A stretch of 26,727 nucleotides of DNA from Sphingobacteriaceae bacterium UBA6709 (GCA_002454425.1 DKIV01000014.1:23929-50655), one strand, 5' to 3'; shown: positions 8,210 to 16,532, counted from the stretch's first letter. Notes: a model not told the origin generated them from the letters alone. A program made the numbers and translations.

Positions 8210-8749
8210 TTGAAATCGTTAAAAGAATACCGCGTATCGTATAGCGGGTTGAAATTAGGTAAGCATCAGTTTGAATACGATATTGATGATCGTTTTTTTG
8301 CGGAGTATGAATACTCGCTAGTGAAAAACGGCGCATTGAAGGTAGAACTGGAGCTTGATAAGCAAGAGACAATGCTTGTGTTGCAATTCAATATAAATGG
8401 AAGCATTGATGTGAATTGTGATGTATGTCTTTCATCGATGCCGGTGACGGTAAGTTTGCAGGAAAGGCAGATTGTTAAGTTTAGTGATGATGAAGATCTT
8501 GAAGACGATACTGAAGAGATTATCATTCTTGCGCGAAATGAGCATGAGATAAACGTCGCTACGCTTATATATGAATATATTACGCTGGCGGTTCCGTTCT
8601 TTAATCGATGTGATGATGAGGGGAACTCCAAGGGTTGCGACAAAGAGATGCTTGAGAAGCTGTCACAGTTATCGGGTGATCATGAGGAACAAGAACAAAG
8701 CAGTGTGGATCCGAGATGGGAGGCACTGAAGAATATAAAAAACAAATAA
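8210..8749 (+). CDS. DUF177 (YceD-like) protein upstream of rpmF
   Basis: A 179-residue acidic soluble protein. The start is a TTG at 8210, chosen because the residues that follow (KSLKEYRVSYSGLKLGKHQF) match the usual beginning of this family in Bacteroidota and because the promoter box sits only 19 bp upstream. A cysteine pair, CDVC (about 64-67), is in the middle and two further cysteines, CDDEGNSKGC, are near 132-141; these could bind metal. DUF177/YceD genes are almost always found directly before rpmF and are linked to 23S rRNA and ribosome biogenesis; the biochemical role is poorly known. Only 16 bp separate it from rpmF. Confidence 0.88.
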   Translation: MKSLKEYRVSYSGLKLGKHQFEYDIDDRFFAEYEYSLVKNGALKVELELDKQETMLVLQFNINGSIDVNCDVCLSSMPVTVSLQERQIVKFSDDEDLEDDTEEIIILARNEHEINVATLIYEYITLAVPFFNRCDDEGNSKGCDKEMLEKLSQLSGDHEEQEQSSVDPRWEALKNIKNK

Positions 8750-8765
8750 TTAAAAAAACAGGAAG

Positions 8766-8957
8766 ATGGCACATCCAAAACGCAAAATGTCCAAATCAAG
8801 ACGCGATAAGAGAAGAACTCATTATAAAGCTGAAGCGCCAGCTCTGTCAACTTGCCAGGCTACCGGTGCAGTACACCGTCCGCACCACGCATATAATGTT
8901 GATGGTAATCTTTACTACAACGGAAAACTCGTTGTTGAAAATACTTCTATCGCGTAA
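8766..8957 (+). CDS. rpmF: 50S ribosomal protein L32
   Basis: A 63-residue, strongly basic protein beginning MAHPKRKMSKSRRDKRR, the typical L32 N terminus, followed by the HY and PALSTC segment. It has one cysteine, not a zinc-binding set, so it is a zinc-independent form. It lies between the DUF177 gene and plsX with gaps of 16 and 14 bp, the conserved arrangement that ties ribosome production to membrane lipid synthesis. Confidence 0.96.
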   Translation: MAHPKRKMSKSRRDKRRTHYKAEAPALSTCQATGAVHRPHHAYNVDGNLYYNGKLVVENTSIA

Positions 8958-8971
8958 GGTAATTTTCTAGC

Positions 8972-9910
8972 ATGAAAATTGGCTTAGATATAATGGGCGG
9001 AGACTTTGCTCCCGAAGCCACCGTTTTGGGAGCAATTGCAGCCTTTAAAGTCTTAGACCCGCACCAGAAACTGGTTCTTATCGGAGATAAGGATCAGGCT
9101 CTTGCAATTATCGAAAAGCAGGATTTTAATCCTGATAATTTCGAATTTGTGCATACCACGCAGGTCGTAGGCATGGGAGAATCTCCAACTAAGGCAATTA
9201 CACAGAAACCAGACTCGAGTATTTCTGTAGGGTTTAAATTGCTGAAAGAAAAGAAGATAGATTCTTTCTCATCGGCCGGTAATACCGGTGCGATGTTGGT
9301 TGGGGCCATGTTTAGCGTGAAAACCATTCCAGGTGTAATACGCCCTGCTATTTCAACAGTAGTACCCAAACTTAAAAAAGGTTACGGCATCATGCTTGAC
9401 GTGGGTGCTAATGCCGATTGTAAACCCGATACCCTTCTTCAATTTGGAGTTTTAGGAAGCCTTTTTGCTGAGAATATTCTTGGCATAAACAATCCTAAGG
9501 TTGGACTTGTAAATATCGGTGAAGAAGAGGAGAAGGGCAATTTATTAATGCAGGCTACGCATCCGTTGATGAAAGAGTCAAACATGTTCAACTTTGTTGG
9601 AAATGTGGAGGGGCGTGATCTGTTTAATGAAAAGGCTGACGTGATTGTCTGCGATGGCTTCACCGGAAATGTAATGCTTAAACTCGCTGAGACCTTCTAT
9701 GAGCTTACCAAGCGCAAAGGGTTTAAGGACGAGTTTTTTGAGCGTTTTAATTATGAACAATATGGAGGTAGCCCTATTTTGGGTGTGAATGCTCCGATAA
9801 TTATTGGTCATGGTATTTCAAATCCGGAGGCTATTAAAAATATGATCTTACTTTCAAGAAGCATGATTACTACCAGACTGGTGGATAAGATTACTTCTGC
9901 TTTTAAATAA
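8972..9910 (+). CDS. plsX: Phosphate acyltransferase PlsX
   Basis: PlsX converts acyl-ACP and phosphate to acyl-phosphate and ACP, the first step of the PlsX/PlsY route to phosphatidic acid, at the inner face of the membrane. The 312-residue protein begins MKIGLDIMGGDFAP, a strong PlsX signature. It has the AGNTGAML motif (about 102-109), DVGAN (about 141-145) and DGFTGNVMLK near 228. Length and motifs are normal. It is tightly packed between rpmF and fabH. Confidence 0.96.
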   Translation: MKIGLDIMGGDFAPEATVLGAIAAFKVLDPHQKLVLIGDKDQALAIIEKQDFNPDNFEFVHTTQVVGMGESPTKAITQKPDSSISVGFKLLKEKKIDSFSSAGNTGAMLVGAMFSVKTIPGVIRPAISTVVPKLKKGYGIMLDVGANADCKPDTLLQFGVLGSLFAENILGINNPKVGLVNIGEEEEKGNLLMQATHPLMKESNMFNFVGNVEGRDLFNEKADVIVCDGFTGNVMLKLAETFYELTKRKGFKDEFFERFNYEQYGGSPILGVNAPIIIGHGISNPEAIKNMILLSRSMITTRLVDKITSAFK

Positions 9911-9923
9911 TTCTTATAGAATA

Positions 9924-10913
9924 ATGCAAAAGATACATGCTGCAATAACAGCGGTAAATGGTTATGTTCCCGATTACATCCTTACAAATAAGGAGCTCGA
10001 AGGAATGGTTGAGACCAATGATGAGTGGATCGTTTCACGTACCGGCATCAGAGAACGTCGAATTCTTAAAGGAGAAGGCCTTGCTACCTCTGATATGGGT
10101 GCGAAAGCCGTTCAGGGACTTTTGGAGAAAAGAGGGATTGGAGCTGACGAAATCGATTTGATCATTTTCACAACTTCAACGCCCGATATGCCATTTCCGG
10201 CAACTGCTAACATTCTGGCCGATAAAATCGGTGCTAAGAATGCCTGGGGGTTTGACCTGCAGGCCGCATGCTCTGGATTTCTTTACGGTTTGACTACTGG
10301 AGCTCAGTTTATTGAATCAGGGAAACATAAAAAGGTGCTCGTGGTTGGCGGAGATAAAATGTCTTCGGTCGTAAACTATACGGATCGAGCGACTTGTATT
10401 CTTTTCGGTGACGGTTGTGGGGCCGCACTGCTGGAGCCTAATGAAGAGGGCTTCGGAATCCTGGACGCTGAGCTGAAGAGCGATGGCGCCGGTCGCGACT
10501 TTTTATATATGCGTGCCGGAGGATCATTGATGCCGGCAAGTCATGAGACTGTTGACAATCACCTGCATGCTGTGCATCAGGAAGGTCAGGCGGTGTTCCG
10601 CGCGGCTGTAACGAATATGGCTGATGTTGCGGCAGAGGTCATTGAACGTAATGGTCTTACAGCTGATGATATCGCCTGGTTAGTTCCGCATCAAGCCAAC
10701 AAGCGCATTATTGACGCGACAGCTTCAAGAGCGGGATTGCCTGCGGAGAAAGTTATGGTTAATATTGACCGTTTCGGAAATACTACCAACGCAACGGTGC
10801 CATTATGTTTATGGGAATGGGAAGGGAAACTGAAAAAGGGTGATAATCTTATCCTTGCTGCTTTTGGCGGTGGTTTTACCTGGGGAGCCGTATACATTAA
10901 ATGGGCTTATTAA
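9924..10913 (+). CDS. fabH: 3-oxoacyl-ACP synthase III (FabH)
   Basis: FabH condenses an acyl-CoA primer with malonyl-ACP to begin fatty acid synthesis; in Bacteroidota branched primers are common. The 329-residue thiolase-fold enzyme has its Cys-His-Asn triad at C116 (DLQAACSGF), H256 (VPHQANKRI) and N286 (FGNTTNAT). The C-terminal GGGFTWGA motif is also present. It starts 13 bp after plsX, so it is in the same operon. The next gene, accB, is 168 bp away and seems to have its own promoter. Confidence 0.96.
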   Translation: MQKIHAAITAVNGYVPDYILTNKELEGMVETNDEWIVSRTGIRERRILKGEGLATSDMGAKAVQGLLEKRGIGADEIDLIIFTTSTPDMPFPATANILADKIGAKNAWGFDLQAACSGFLYGLTTGAQFIESGKHKKVLVVGGDKMSSVVNYTDRATCILFGDGCGAALLEPNEEGFGILDAELKSDGAGRDFLYMRAGGSLMPASHETVDNHLHAVHQEGQAVFRAAVTNMADVAAEVIERNGLTADDIAWLVPHQANKRIIDATASRAGLPAEKVMVNIDRFGNTTNATVPLCLWEWEGKLKKGDNLILAAFGGGFTWGAVYIKWAY

Positions 10914-11013
10914 ACATAAAATTATAGAGTTCTTATTGCAATGTTTCTTTGTGAAACGTTAGATAGAAAAAAATATTAAGGTGCGATTTTCAGTCTTTGG
11001 GGCATAGATAAAA

Positions 11014-11044
11014 TTTGAAAATTGCTTTTAATGTTTTATTTATG
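11014..11044 (+). promoter_or_regulatory. Probable accB promoter
   Basis: TTTG at 11014-11017 is 19 bp from TATTTATG at 11037-11044, which matches the -7 consensus TAnnTTTG at all but one base. The spacing fits known Bacteroidota promoters (TTG, 17-23 bp, TAnnTTTG). The accB ATG is at 11082, giving a leader of about 30 bases. Confidence 0.45.
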
Positions 11045-11081
11045 AACTTTACAGACGACGCAAATAACCTAAAAATCAAAT

Positions 11082-11561
11082 ATGGATATTAAACAGGTTC
11101 AGGAACTCATCAGATTTGTTTCCAAGTCGGGAGTAAATGAGGTTTCTATTGAGGAGAAAGATTTTAAGATTACTATCAAAACAGGTATGACGCCGACTGT
11201 CGTAAACGCGACAATTCCGACGCAACAGCTTGCTCCTGTTGTAGCTGCTCCGGTAGCTGCGGTGGCAGCGGCACCAGCTGCAGCTCCTGCGAAGGCTGCT
11301 GAGGCTGACGATACCTCTAAGTACATCACCATCAAATCTCCAATGATCGGAACTTTTTATCGTTCTGCAAGTCCTGATAAGGCTAACTACGTGAATGTAG
11401 GTGATGAGATTAAGCCAGGTCAGGTACTTTGTATTGTTGAGGCTATGAAGTTATTCAACGAAATTGAATCTGATGTTGCCGGACGCATCGTTAAGATCCT
11501 TGTTGATAATTCAAGTCCAGTTGAGTACGATCAGCCATTATTTCTGGTTGAACCTGCATAA
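11082..11561 (+). CDS. accB: Acetyl-CoA carboxylase biotin carboxyl carrier protein
   Basis: AccB carries the biotin that is carboxylated by AccC and then used to form malonyl-CoA. The 159-residue protein has a short N-terminal helix region (1-35), an Ala/Pro-rich flexible linker (about 45-73) and a C-terminal biotinyl-lipoyl domain (about 80-158). The biotin attachment site is K123 in EAMKLFNEIE. The domain order and length are normal. It is followed by a strong hairpin terminator, so accB can be expressed apart from accC. Confidence 0.97.
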   Translation: MDIKQVQELIRFVSKSGVNEVSIEEKDFKITIKTGMTPTVVNATIPTQQLAPVVAAPVAAVAAAPAAAPAKAAEADDTSKYITIKSPMIGTFYRSASPDKANYVNVGDEIKPGQVLCIVEAMKLFNEIESDVAGRIVKILVDNSSPVEYDQPLFLVEPA

Positions 11562-11924
11562 AGATAATTGTTAAGTGCAAGCATCGGTAGCCGTTCAGGC
11601 ATGCCGTTGCTTGCACTTTTTTGTGCTTTTATGTGAGAGTTTTCCTCAATATGAGCTGGTCGGGATAATTGCGATAACGCTATGTATTTCGGCATTAGCT
11701 GATGATGGGGAATCAGGCTTTTGCATAAAGACGAAATGTTCTTTTATAGCACAGCAAACACCTTAACATAGGTCAGAAGAGGTGTTTAATAGCGTATGCT
11801 ATTTCTGCTGTTATAGTTCTTTCAACAATAGTTATATTTCAGACCTGTTTTTAAGCTATAATATTCCGATCTTGTGTAGGTATCATCATCGGATGTAGCT
11901 AATTTTCAATGTAAAAACAAAATT
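11562..11924. other. 363-bp gap between accB and accC
   Basis: It begins with the accB terminator (11573-11622). The rest holds no convincing gene; a 63-codon open frame at 11575-11766 starts inside the terminator and shows no protein-like features. A small hairpin (AATAGC 11788-11793 with GCTATT 11798-11803) lies in the middle. TAATTTTC at 11900-11907, one base off the -7 consensus, may be the accC promoter, with a leader of about 11 bases. Confidence 0.55.
11573..11622 (+). terminator. Intrinsic terminator after accB
   Basis: A perfect 11-bp stem, AAGTGCAAGCA (11573-11583) with TGCTTGCACTT (11608-11618), has smaller palindromes in its 24-base loop and runs into six T residues (11617-11622). 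It begins 11 bp after the accB stop codon. Confidence 0.8.
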
Positions 11925-13268
11925 ATGTTAAAGAAGATATTAATTGCAAACCGCGGAGAGATTGCTTTAAGGATTATCCGCACATGCAAGGAGATGGGAA
12001 TTAAGACTGTTGCAGTCTATTCTACTGCCGATCGTGAGAGTTTGCATGTTAGATTTGCTGACGAGGCCGTGTGTATTGGTCCGCCGCCCAGCAAAGATTC
12101 ATATCTTAATATTCCGAACATTATTTCCGCTGCCGAGCTTACTAACGCTGATGCTATTCATCCCGGATACGGCTTCCTTTCAGAGAATGCTCGTTTTTCC
12201 GCTATTTGTCGCGACTATAACATCAAGTTTATTGGCGCCACACCTGAGCAGATCAATGCCATGGGAGATAAGGCTTCCGCAAAGGAAACCATGAAGGAGG
12301 CTGGTGTGCCAACTATTCCAGGTTCCGATGGTTTGCTTAAAGATATCGCCGAGGGAATAGAACTTGCAAATGGCATTGGCTATCCTGTAATTCTAAAGGC
12401 CACAGCCGGAGGTGGTGGTCGCGGTATGCGTATCGTGTGGAAAGACGAGGACTTTGAAAATGCCTGGGATTCCGCGCGTGCTGAAGCTGGCGCCGCATTT
12501 GGCAATGATGGTATCTATATGGAGAAATTCGTTGAAGATCCACGCCATATAGAAATTCAGGTCATTGGTGATCAATACGGTACTGTATGTCATTTGTCAG
12601 AGCGCGACTGCTCAATTCAGCGTCGTCACCAGAAGCTCGTGGAAGAATCCCCTTCTCCATTTATGACTGAAGATCTGCGCATTCGTATGGGTGAGGCCGC
12701 TATTAAAGGCGCCCAGGCTGTAAACTATGAAGGTGCTGGTACCATAGAATTCCTTGTTGATAAACACCGTAATTTCTACTTCATGGAAATGAATACTCGT
12801 ATCCAGGTAGAACATCCGGTTACAGAGGAGGTCATCAACTACGATCTTATCAAAGAGCAGATTCGTGTAGCCTCTGGCGTGCCTATTTCCGGAAGAAATT
12901 ATCTTCCCGCAAAGCATGCTATCGAATGCCGCATAAATGCTGAAGATCCAGCGAATGGTTTCCGTCCTTCGCCTGGAAAGATTACCATTTTCCATTCTCC
13001 GGGTGGTCATGGGGTGCGCGTGGATACCCACGTTTACGCCGGATATGTAATACCTCCGAACTACGACTCTATGATTGCCAAGGTAATCTGTACGGGCCAA
13101 ACACGTGAAGAGGCGCTTTCTACCATGGAGCGAGCTTTAAGCGAGTTTGTTATCGAAGGTATTAAAACAACTATTCCTTTCCATATTCAATTAATGCGTG
13201 ATCCTAACTTCAAGGCAGGGAATTTCACCACGAAATTTATGGAGAGCTTCGAATACTACGAACTTTAA
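11925..13268 (+). CDS. accC: Acetyl-CoA carboxylase, biotin carboxylase subunit
   Basis: AccC carboxylates the biotin on AccB using ATP and bicarbonate. The 447-residue protein begins MLKKILIANRGEIALRI, the family signature. It has an ATP-grasp core with the glycine loop KATAGGGGRGMR (about 158-169), FIGA near 104-107, and the active-site segment EMNTRIQVEHPVTE (about 288-301). The length is normal for a stand-alone subunit. It is followed after 12 bp by tatC, which is probably co-transcribed. Confidence 0.97.
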   Translation: MLKKILIANRGEIALRIIRTCKEMGIKTVAVYSTADRESLHVRFADEAVCIGPPPSKDSYLNIPNIISAAELTNADAIHPGYGFLSENARFSAICRDYNIKFIGATPEQINAMGDKASAKETMKEAGVPTIPGSDGLLKDIAEGIELANGIGYPVILKATAGGGGRGMRIVWKDEDFENAWDSARAEAGAAFGNDGIYMEKFVEDPRHIEIQVIGDQYGTVCHLSERDCSIQRRHQKLVEESPSPFMTEDLRIRMGEAAIKGAQAVNYEGAGTIEFLVDKHRNFYFMEMNTRIQVEHPVTEEVINYDLIKEQIRVASGVPISGRNYLPAKHAIECRINAEDPANGFRPSPGKITIFHSPGGHGVRVDTHVYAGYVIPPNYDSMIAKVICTGQTREEALSTMERALSEFVIEGIKTTIPFHIQLMRDPNFKAGNFTTKFMESFEYYEL

Positions 13269-13280
13269 TAGATAAATATA

Positions 13281-14162
13281 ATGAGCGAAAATAAGGGAGG
13301 GGGCTTGTTTGACTCGTTCAAGCGCAAAGGAAAGAACCTTGAAGCCGAGATGTCATTCTTCGAGCACCTTGAAGTGCTTCGTTGGCATCTCATAAGGTCG
13401 GCCATAGCCATCGTCATCTTTACTTCCCTTGCTTTCACTTATTACGACTTTATCTTCGATAAAATCATTCTGGGGCCTAAGAGCCCCTCTTTTTGGACTT
13501 ACCGGATGATGTGCCAATTGGCGGAACGTTTTCATCTTCCGGATGGGTACTGTATTCGTGAGATAAATTTTAACATTATCAACACGCAGATGGCAGGCCA
13601 GTTTACTTTACAGATAAACTCGTCACTGCTGGCTGGTGTTATCATGGGATTCCCTTATCTTCTTTTCGAGGTTTGGCGCTTTATAAAACCCGGACTTACT
13701 GATAGAGAAAAGAGTTCCGCGAGTGGCTTTGTCTTTTACTCCAGTTTTTTATTCCTGTTGGGTATTTTATTCGGGTATTTTATTATTGCTCCTTTATCAA
13801 TTACCTTTCTTGCCAATTATCGCGTAAGCGATGTGATCCTTAACCAGATTACAATAGACTCGTACCTTTCTTCCGTTGCTACGTTGACGTTAGGGGCAGG
13901 TATTGTGTTTGAGCTACCAATAGTGGTTTATATACTGTCGCGATTAGGCTTACTTACGCCGCGGTTCATGCGATCCACCCGGCGTTATGCCATTGTGGTT
14001 ATTCTGATCATCGCGGCTATCATTACGCCCACGCCAGATATCTTAACAATGCTTACGGTAGCTTTCCCTTTATTCCTGCTTTATGAAGTGAGTATTATCA
14101 TTTCAGCGCGGATAGAGCGTAAACGAAATAAGTCGTTGATGCATACCCCACGTAATTTTTAA
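13281..14162 (+). CDS. tatC: Sec-independent protein translocase TatC
   Basis: TatC is the inner-membrane receptor for twin-arginine signal peptides. The 293-residue protein has a polar N-terminal extension of about 23 residues and then MSFFEHLEVLRWHLIRS (24-40), with the conserved Glu that contacts signal peptides. Six hydrophobic segments follow, as expected, with FKPGL-type sequence (RFIKPGLTDREK) after the third and a PTPD motif near the last segment. The C terminus is basic. The partner tatA is not in this window. It is unusual for tatC to follow accC in many bacteria, but the 12-bp spacing suggests one operon here. Confidence 0.95.
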   Translation: MSENKGGGLFDSFKRKGKNLEAEMSFFEHLEVLRWHLIRSAIAIVIFTSLAFTYYDFIFDKIILGPKSPSFWTYRMMCQLAERFHLPDGYCIREINFNIINTQMAGQFTLQINSSLLAGVIMGFPYLLFEVWRFIKPGLTDREKSSASGFVFYSSFLFLLGILFGYFIIAPLSITFLANYRVSDVILNQITIDSYLSSVATLTLGAGIVFELPIVVYILSRLGLLTPRFMRSTRRYAIVVILIIAAIITPTPDILTMLTVAFPLFLLYEVSIIISARIERKRNKSLMHTPRNF

Positions 14163-14271
14163 TATCTATAGATTATACCGATGTTTGTACGGTAATCTGG
14201 GTAATGCTTAAGTATCGATGCGATCGCCGCTCGTTGCAGATCTGCCGGGATTTTTCAAATACATATTGATA

Positions 14272-14709
14272 ATGGATAAAAATATTTCAATTGCAATTGG
14301 CTCTGACCATGCCGGGTTCGAATTCAAAGAATTACTGCGCGAGTTTCTTGCCGGTTATGAGGTTAAGGACTTTGGCGCCTACAGTGCGGATTCTGCGGAT
14401 TACCCTGATTTTGCTCATCCTGTAGCGTCGGCAGTGGAAGAGGGAACGTTCACATTTGGGATTTTGGTTTGTGGCAGCGCCAATGGCGTAGCAATCACTG
14501 CCAATAAACATCAGGGCATTAGGGCTGCTATCTGTTGGACTGAGGAAATTGCATCTCTCGCACGTCAGCATAATAATGCGAATGTCGTATGCATTCCGGC
14601 GCGATTTATTTCAAAGGATCAGGCTTGTGCTATTGTAAAGACATTTCTTGAAACCGCATTCGAAGGTGGAAGGCATGCTACCCGTGTAAACAAGATAGCA
14701 TGCATGTAG
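14272..14709 (+). CDS. rpiB: Ribose-5-phosphate isomerase B
   Basis: RpiB interconverts ribose-5-phosphate and ribulose-5-phosphate in the pentose phosphate pathway. The start was set at the ATG at 14272 (145 residues, beginning MDKNISIAIGSDHAGFEFK); an upstream in-frame ATG at 14218 adds 18 residues that do not fit the family. Motifs are SDHAGFEFK (about 10-18), VCGSANGVAITANK (about 64-77, with the catalytic Cys) and GIRAA. The stop codon lies only 6 bp from the end of the convergent gene, so its transcript must end inside that gene; a 9-bp hairpin at 14769-14790 followed by TTT is a possible site. Confidence 0.93.
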   Translation: MDKNISIAIGSDHAGFEFKELLREFLAGYEVKDFGAYSADSADYPDFAHPVASAVEEGTFTFGILVCGSANGVAITANKHQGIRAAICWTEEIASLARQHNNANVVCIPARFISKDQACAIVKTFLETAFEGGRHATRVNKIACM

Positions 14710-14715
14710 GAATAT

Positions 14716-15195
14716 CTAAAAGGTAATTCTTATAGAAAAACCGAATTGTCCGGCTTTAAAGTCGGTATCCGGCGCTACTTGTAGTGCCGGTTTCCAATCC
14801 AGCGACAAATTTATAGGCGCTCCATCAAAGGTATAATCTAAACCAAGAACACCATCTCCGCTCAGGAGGAACTTGTTTTTGTCGATGACTTTATAATCTA
14901 TACCACCAATTGAAATACCTCCTCCATAGTACCAGTTTAATCCGGGTAGTTCAGGGCTCACAGCATCGTGAATTTCATAAAGGCCAGTTAAGCGAACCGC
15001 GTTATATGAACTGGTATTCCTAAAGCCAAGCGAAAAATCTAAAGCGTCTGATTGCGTAACAAATGTTTTAAAAGTAATTCCGGAATAGTCGCCGATTCTT
15101 ACACCCGCAGCATTTTTGTACTGTGCTTTTGCCGTAAAGGTACTTGCTAAGGCCAGGAAGAAGATTAAGCAGAAGTAATAGAGTATTTTTTTCAT
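14716..15195 (-). CDS. Small secreted outer-membrane barrel-like protein (paralogue 1)
   Basis: The start was set at the ATG at 15195 (159 residues) because a signal peptide begins there: MKK, a hydrophobic core, and a cleavage site after AKA (22-24). The frame continues 24 codons upstream, but this would bury the signal and cross the promoter box. The mature protein is rich in alternating beta-strand patterns and ends in the aromatic IRITF, typical of outer-membrane barrels. It shares GLNWYYGGG and the C-terminal pattern LSLDWKPALQVAPDTD with the neighbour at 15358, so the two are tandem paralogues. I do not recognise a specific function; it is probably an outer-membrane or periplasmic surface protein. 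Confidence 0.75.
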   Translation of the reverse strand: MKKILYYFCLIFFLALASTFTAKAQYKNAAGVRIGDYSGITFKTFVTQSDALDFSLGFRNTSSYNAVRLTGLYEIHDAVSPELPGLNWYYGGGISIGGIDYKVIDKNKFLLSGDGVLGLDYTFDGAPINLSLDWKPALQVAPDTDFKAGQFGFSIRITF

Positions 15196-15214
15196 TGTAA
15201 TTTTATTATTACGC

Positions 15215-15222
15215 CAAAAATA
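15215..15222 (-). promoter_or_regulatory. -7 box for the secreted barrel gene at 14716-15195
   Basis: On the minus strand the sequence reads TATTTTTG, an exact TAnnTTTG match, 19 bp before the chosen ATG. The implied leader is about 13-15 bases. It supports the start at 15195, since the longer open frame would begin upstream of the promoter. Confidence 0.65.
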
Positions 15223-15301
15223 AAAAAACATTTCTTTGCTGAAATAGCTTCGGCCACTACGTGGCACTTATGTGTCATTTATCTTAGGGTTCAGATGATG
15301 C

Positions 15302-15331
15302 AAAAAAAAGACAGCTCATGGGGAGCTGTCT
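15302..15331 (-). terminator. Intrinsic terminator after the barrel gene at 15358
   Basis: Read on the minus strand, AGACAGCT (complement of 15324-15331) pairs with AGCTGTCT (complement of 15309-15316) and is followed by a run of eight T (complement of 15302-15309). It separates the two paralogous barrel genes, so each has its own transcript. Confidence 0.85.
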
Positions 15332-15357
15332 AAGAAATCAAATTTATCAAATACAAT

Positions 15358-15837
15358 TTAGAATGCGTATCGAATGCTTAGTCCGAATCTTCCGGCGTTA
15401 GTGTCGGAATCAGGAGTTAGCAGGAATCGTGGTCGCCAGTCGAATCCGAAATTCAATGGAACCGTTGGCGGCGTAAATTCAAGACCAACATTAGGTCTGA
15501 TAGCGAAGCCTGTATCGCCATGCTCAGGGAAAAGTAATTCAGGACCTACGCCCACATACCAATTTAAACCGGCAGCTCCGGCTATGGGTTGGTTATACTC
15601 GTAATCAGCCTCAAGGCTGATGCCCCCGTCATAAAATAAAAGAGCACCGTCAATAGCGCTATTCGCATTGAAGAAATGCTTAACGTTTGGACCCACACCT
15701 GTGCCGCCGTCGCCTAAATCAAGACGTAAACCAACAGCTGTTCTATAGCCGTTAGTCGCAGCGCGTTTCTGGCCATAGGTGTAGCCCGTTATGCATACCA
15801 AAATGGTAGCAATAAAGAGAGTGAATGTTCTTTTCAT
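15358..15837 (-). CDS. Small secreted outer-membrane barrel-like protein (paralogue 2)
   Basis: From the ATG at 15837 the protein has 159 residues, the same as its paralogue; an in-frame ATG ten codons upstream at 15867 is possible. It begins with a signal peptide (MKRTFTLFIATILVCITGYTYG, about 22 residues). The mature part alternates hydrophobic and polar residues, as in a small eight-strand barrel, and ends FGLSIRYAF with a terminal Phe. GLNWYVGVG (near 98) and the LNFGFDWRPRFLLTPDSD pattern align with the neighbour at 14716. Function is not known; outer-membrane location is inferred. Confidence 0.75.
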   Translation of the reverse strand: MKRTFTLFIATILVCITGYTYGQKRAATNGYRTAVGLRLDLGDGGTGVGPNVKHFFNANSAIDGALLFYDGGISLEADYEYNQPIAGAAGLNWYVGVGPELLFPEHGDTGFAIRPNVGLEFTPPTVPLNFGFDWRPRFLLTPDSDTNAGRFGLSIRYAF

Positions 15838-15961
15838 TTTCGTAGATGTGTTAAATATTCTAGACATGTAAACTGCGGTATGTTAGTTATTGTTTTAAAA
15901 AATTTACAAATTCTTAAATTCTGTTCGGGCAGCGATGTATGATTTTTAATTCCTAAACTAT

Positions 15962-15969
15962 TATCTTCG
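15962..15969 (+). promoter_or_regulatory. Probable -7 box for the FKBP lipoprotein gene
   Basis: TATCTTCG differs from TAnnTTTG at one base and lies 26 bp before the ATG at 15996, in the 158-bp region between two divergent genes. Confidence 0.4.
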
Positions 15970-15995
15970 GTTTTATTCACTAATTCTGGTTATAT

Positions 15996-16478
15996 ATGAA
16001 AAGAAGATTACTTGTTTGTTTTGCCTTTATTATTGCGTTGGCAAGCTCCTGTAAGAAAGTCGAATCTTACGACCCTGTTGCGCAGTTAGCCGCAGATGAG
16101 CTATTGATTAAAGAGTTTATCGCTGCTAATAATATTGAAGATATGCGACGAGATAGCACTGGAGTATATTACTCGATAAGTGATCCTGGGGCAGAAAAGC
16201 CCGAATATAAGGGAAGTACACTCATTACCGCTACGTACGCAGGACGTCTGTTGAACGGTAGAGACTTTGATGCGGGAACAATTAAAGAATATCCTTTGGG
16301 GGGACTTATCGCGGGCTGGCAGATAGGTATTCCTAAAATTGGTAAAGGCGGCAAAATCCGATTGCTAATTCCATCTGTTTACGCATACGGTCCGCAGGCA
16401 AGCGGTGGGATACCCGCCAATTCTGTATTGGATTTTACGATAACTCTTGACGACCATAAGGAAAGTAGCAGTAATTAG
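15996..16478 (+). CDS. FKBP-type peptidyl-prolyl isomerase lipoprotein
   Basis: A 160-residue protein with a lipoprotein signal: MKRR, a hydrophobic stretch and LASSC with the lipidated Cys at 19, so the mature protein is membrane-anchored and faces the periplasm or cell surface. Residues from about 65 form an FKBP domain: ATYAGRLLNGRDFD, GGLIAGWQIGIPKIGKGGKIRLLIPS, YAYGPQASGGIPANSVLDFTITL. This domain turns X-Pro bonds and helps fold exported proteins. A short N-terminal region (20-60) resembles the dimerisation part of Mip/FkpA proteins but is shorter. It is a single-gene transcript, ended by the terminator at 16533. Confidence 0.9.
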   Translation: MKRRLLVCFAFIIALASSCKKVESYDPVAQLAADELLIKEFIAANNIEDMRRDSTGVYYSISDPGAEKPEYKGSTLITATYAGRLLNGRDFDAGTIKEYPLGGLIAGWQIGIPKIGKGGKIRLLIPSVYAYGPQASGGIPANSVLDFTITLDDHKESSSN

Positions 16479-16532
16479 CATTTGCGGCGAATTAGAGAAA
16501 TGTTGCTCCCGGAGAGTATGTTCCAAAATGAG

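Noticed and set aside
10939..10965. Hairpin (AATGTTTC / GAAACGTT) after fabH as terminator
   Set aside because: The stem is short and AT-rich with one G-T pair, and is followed by A residues, not T.
11575..11766. 63-codon open frame between accB and accC
   Set aside because: It starts with GTG within the accB terminator stem and has no protein-like pattern beyond chance Cys-rich hydrophobic residues.
14769..14790. 9-bp hairpin as an rpiB terminator
   Set aside because: It is followed by only three T and lies inside the convergent coding region, so it could simply be coding sequence; kept only as a remark under rpiB.
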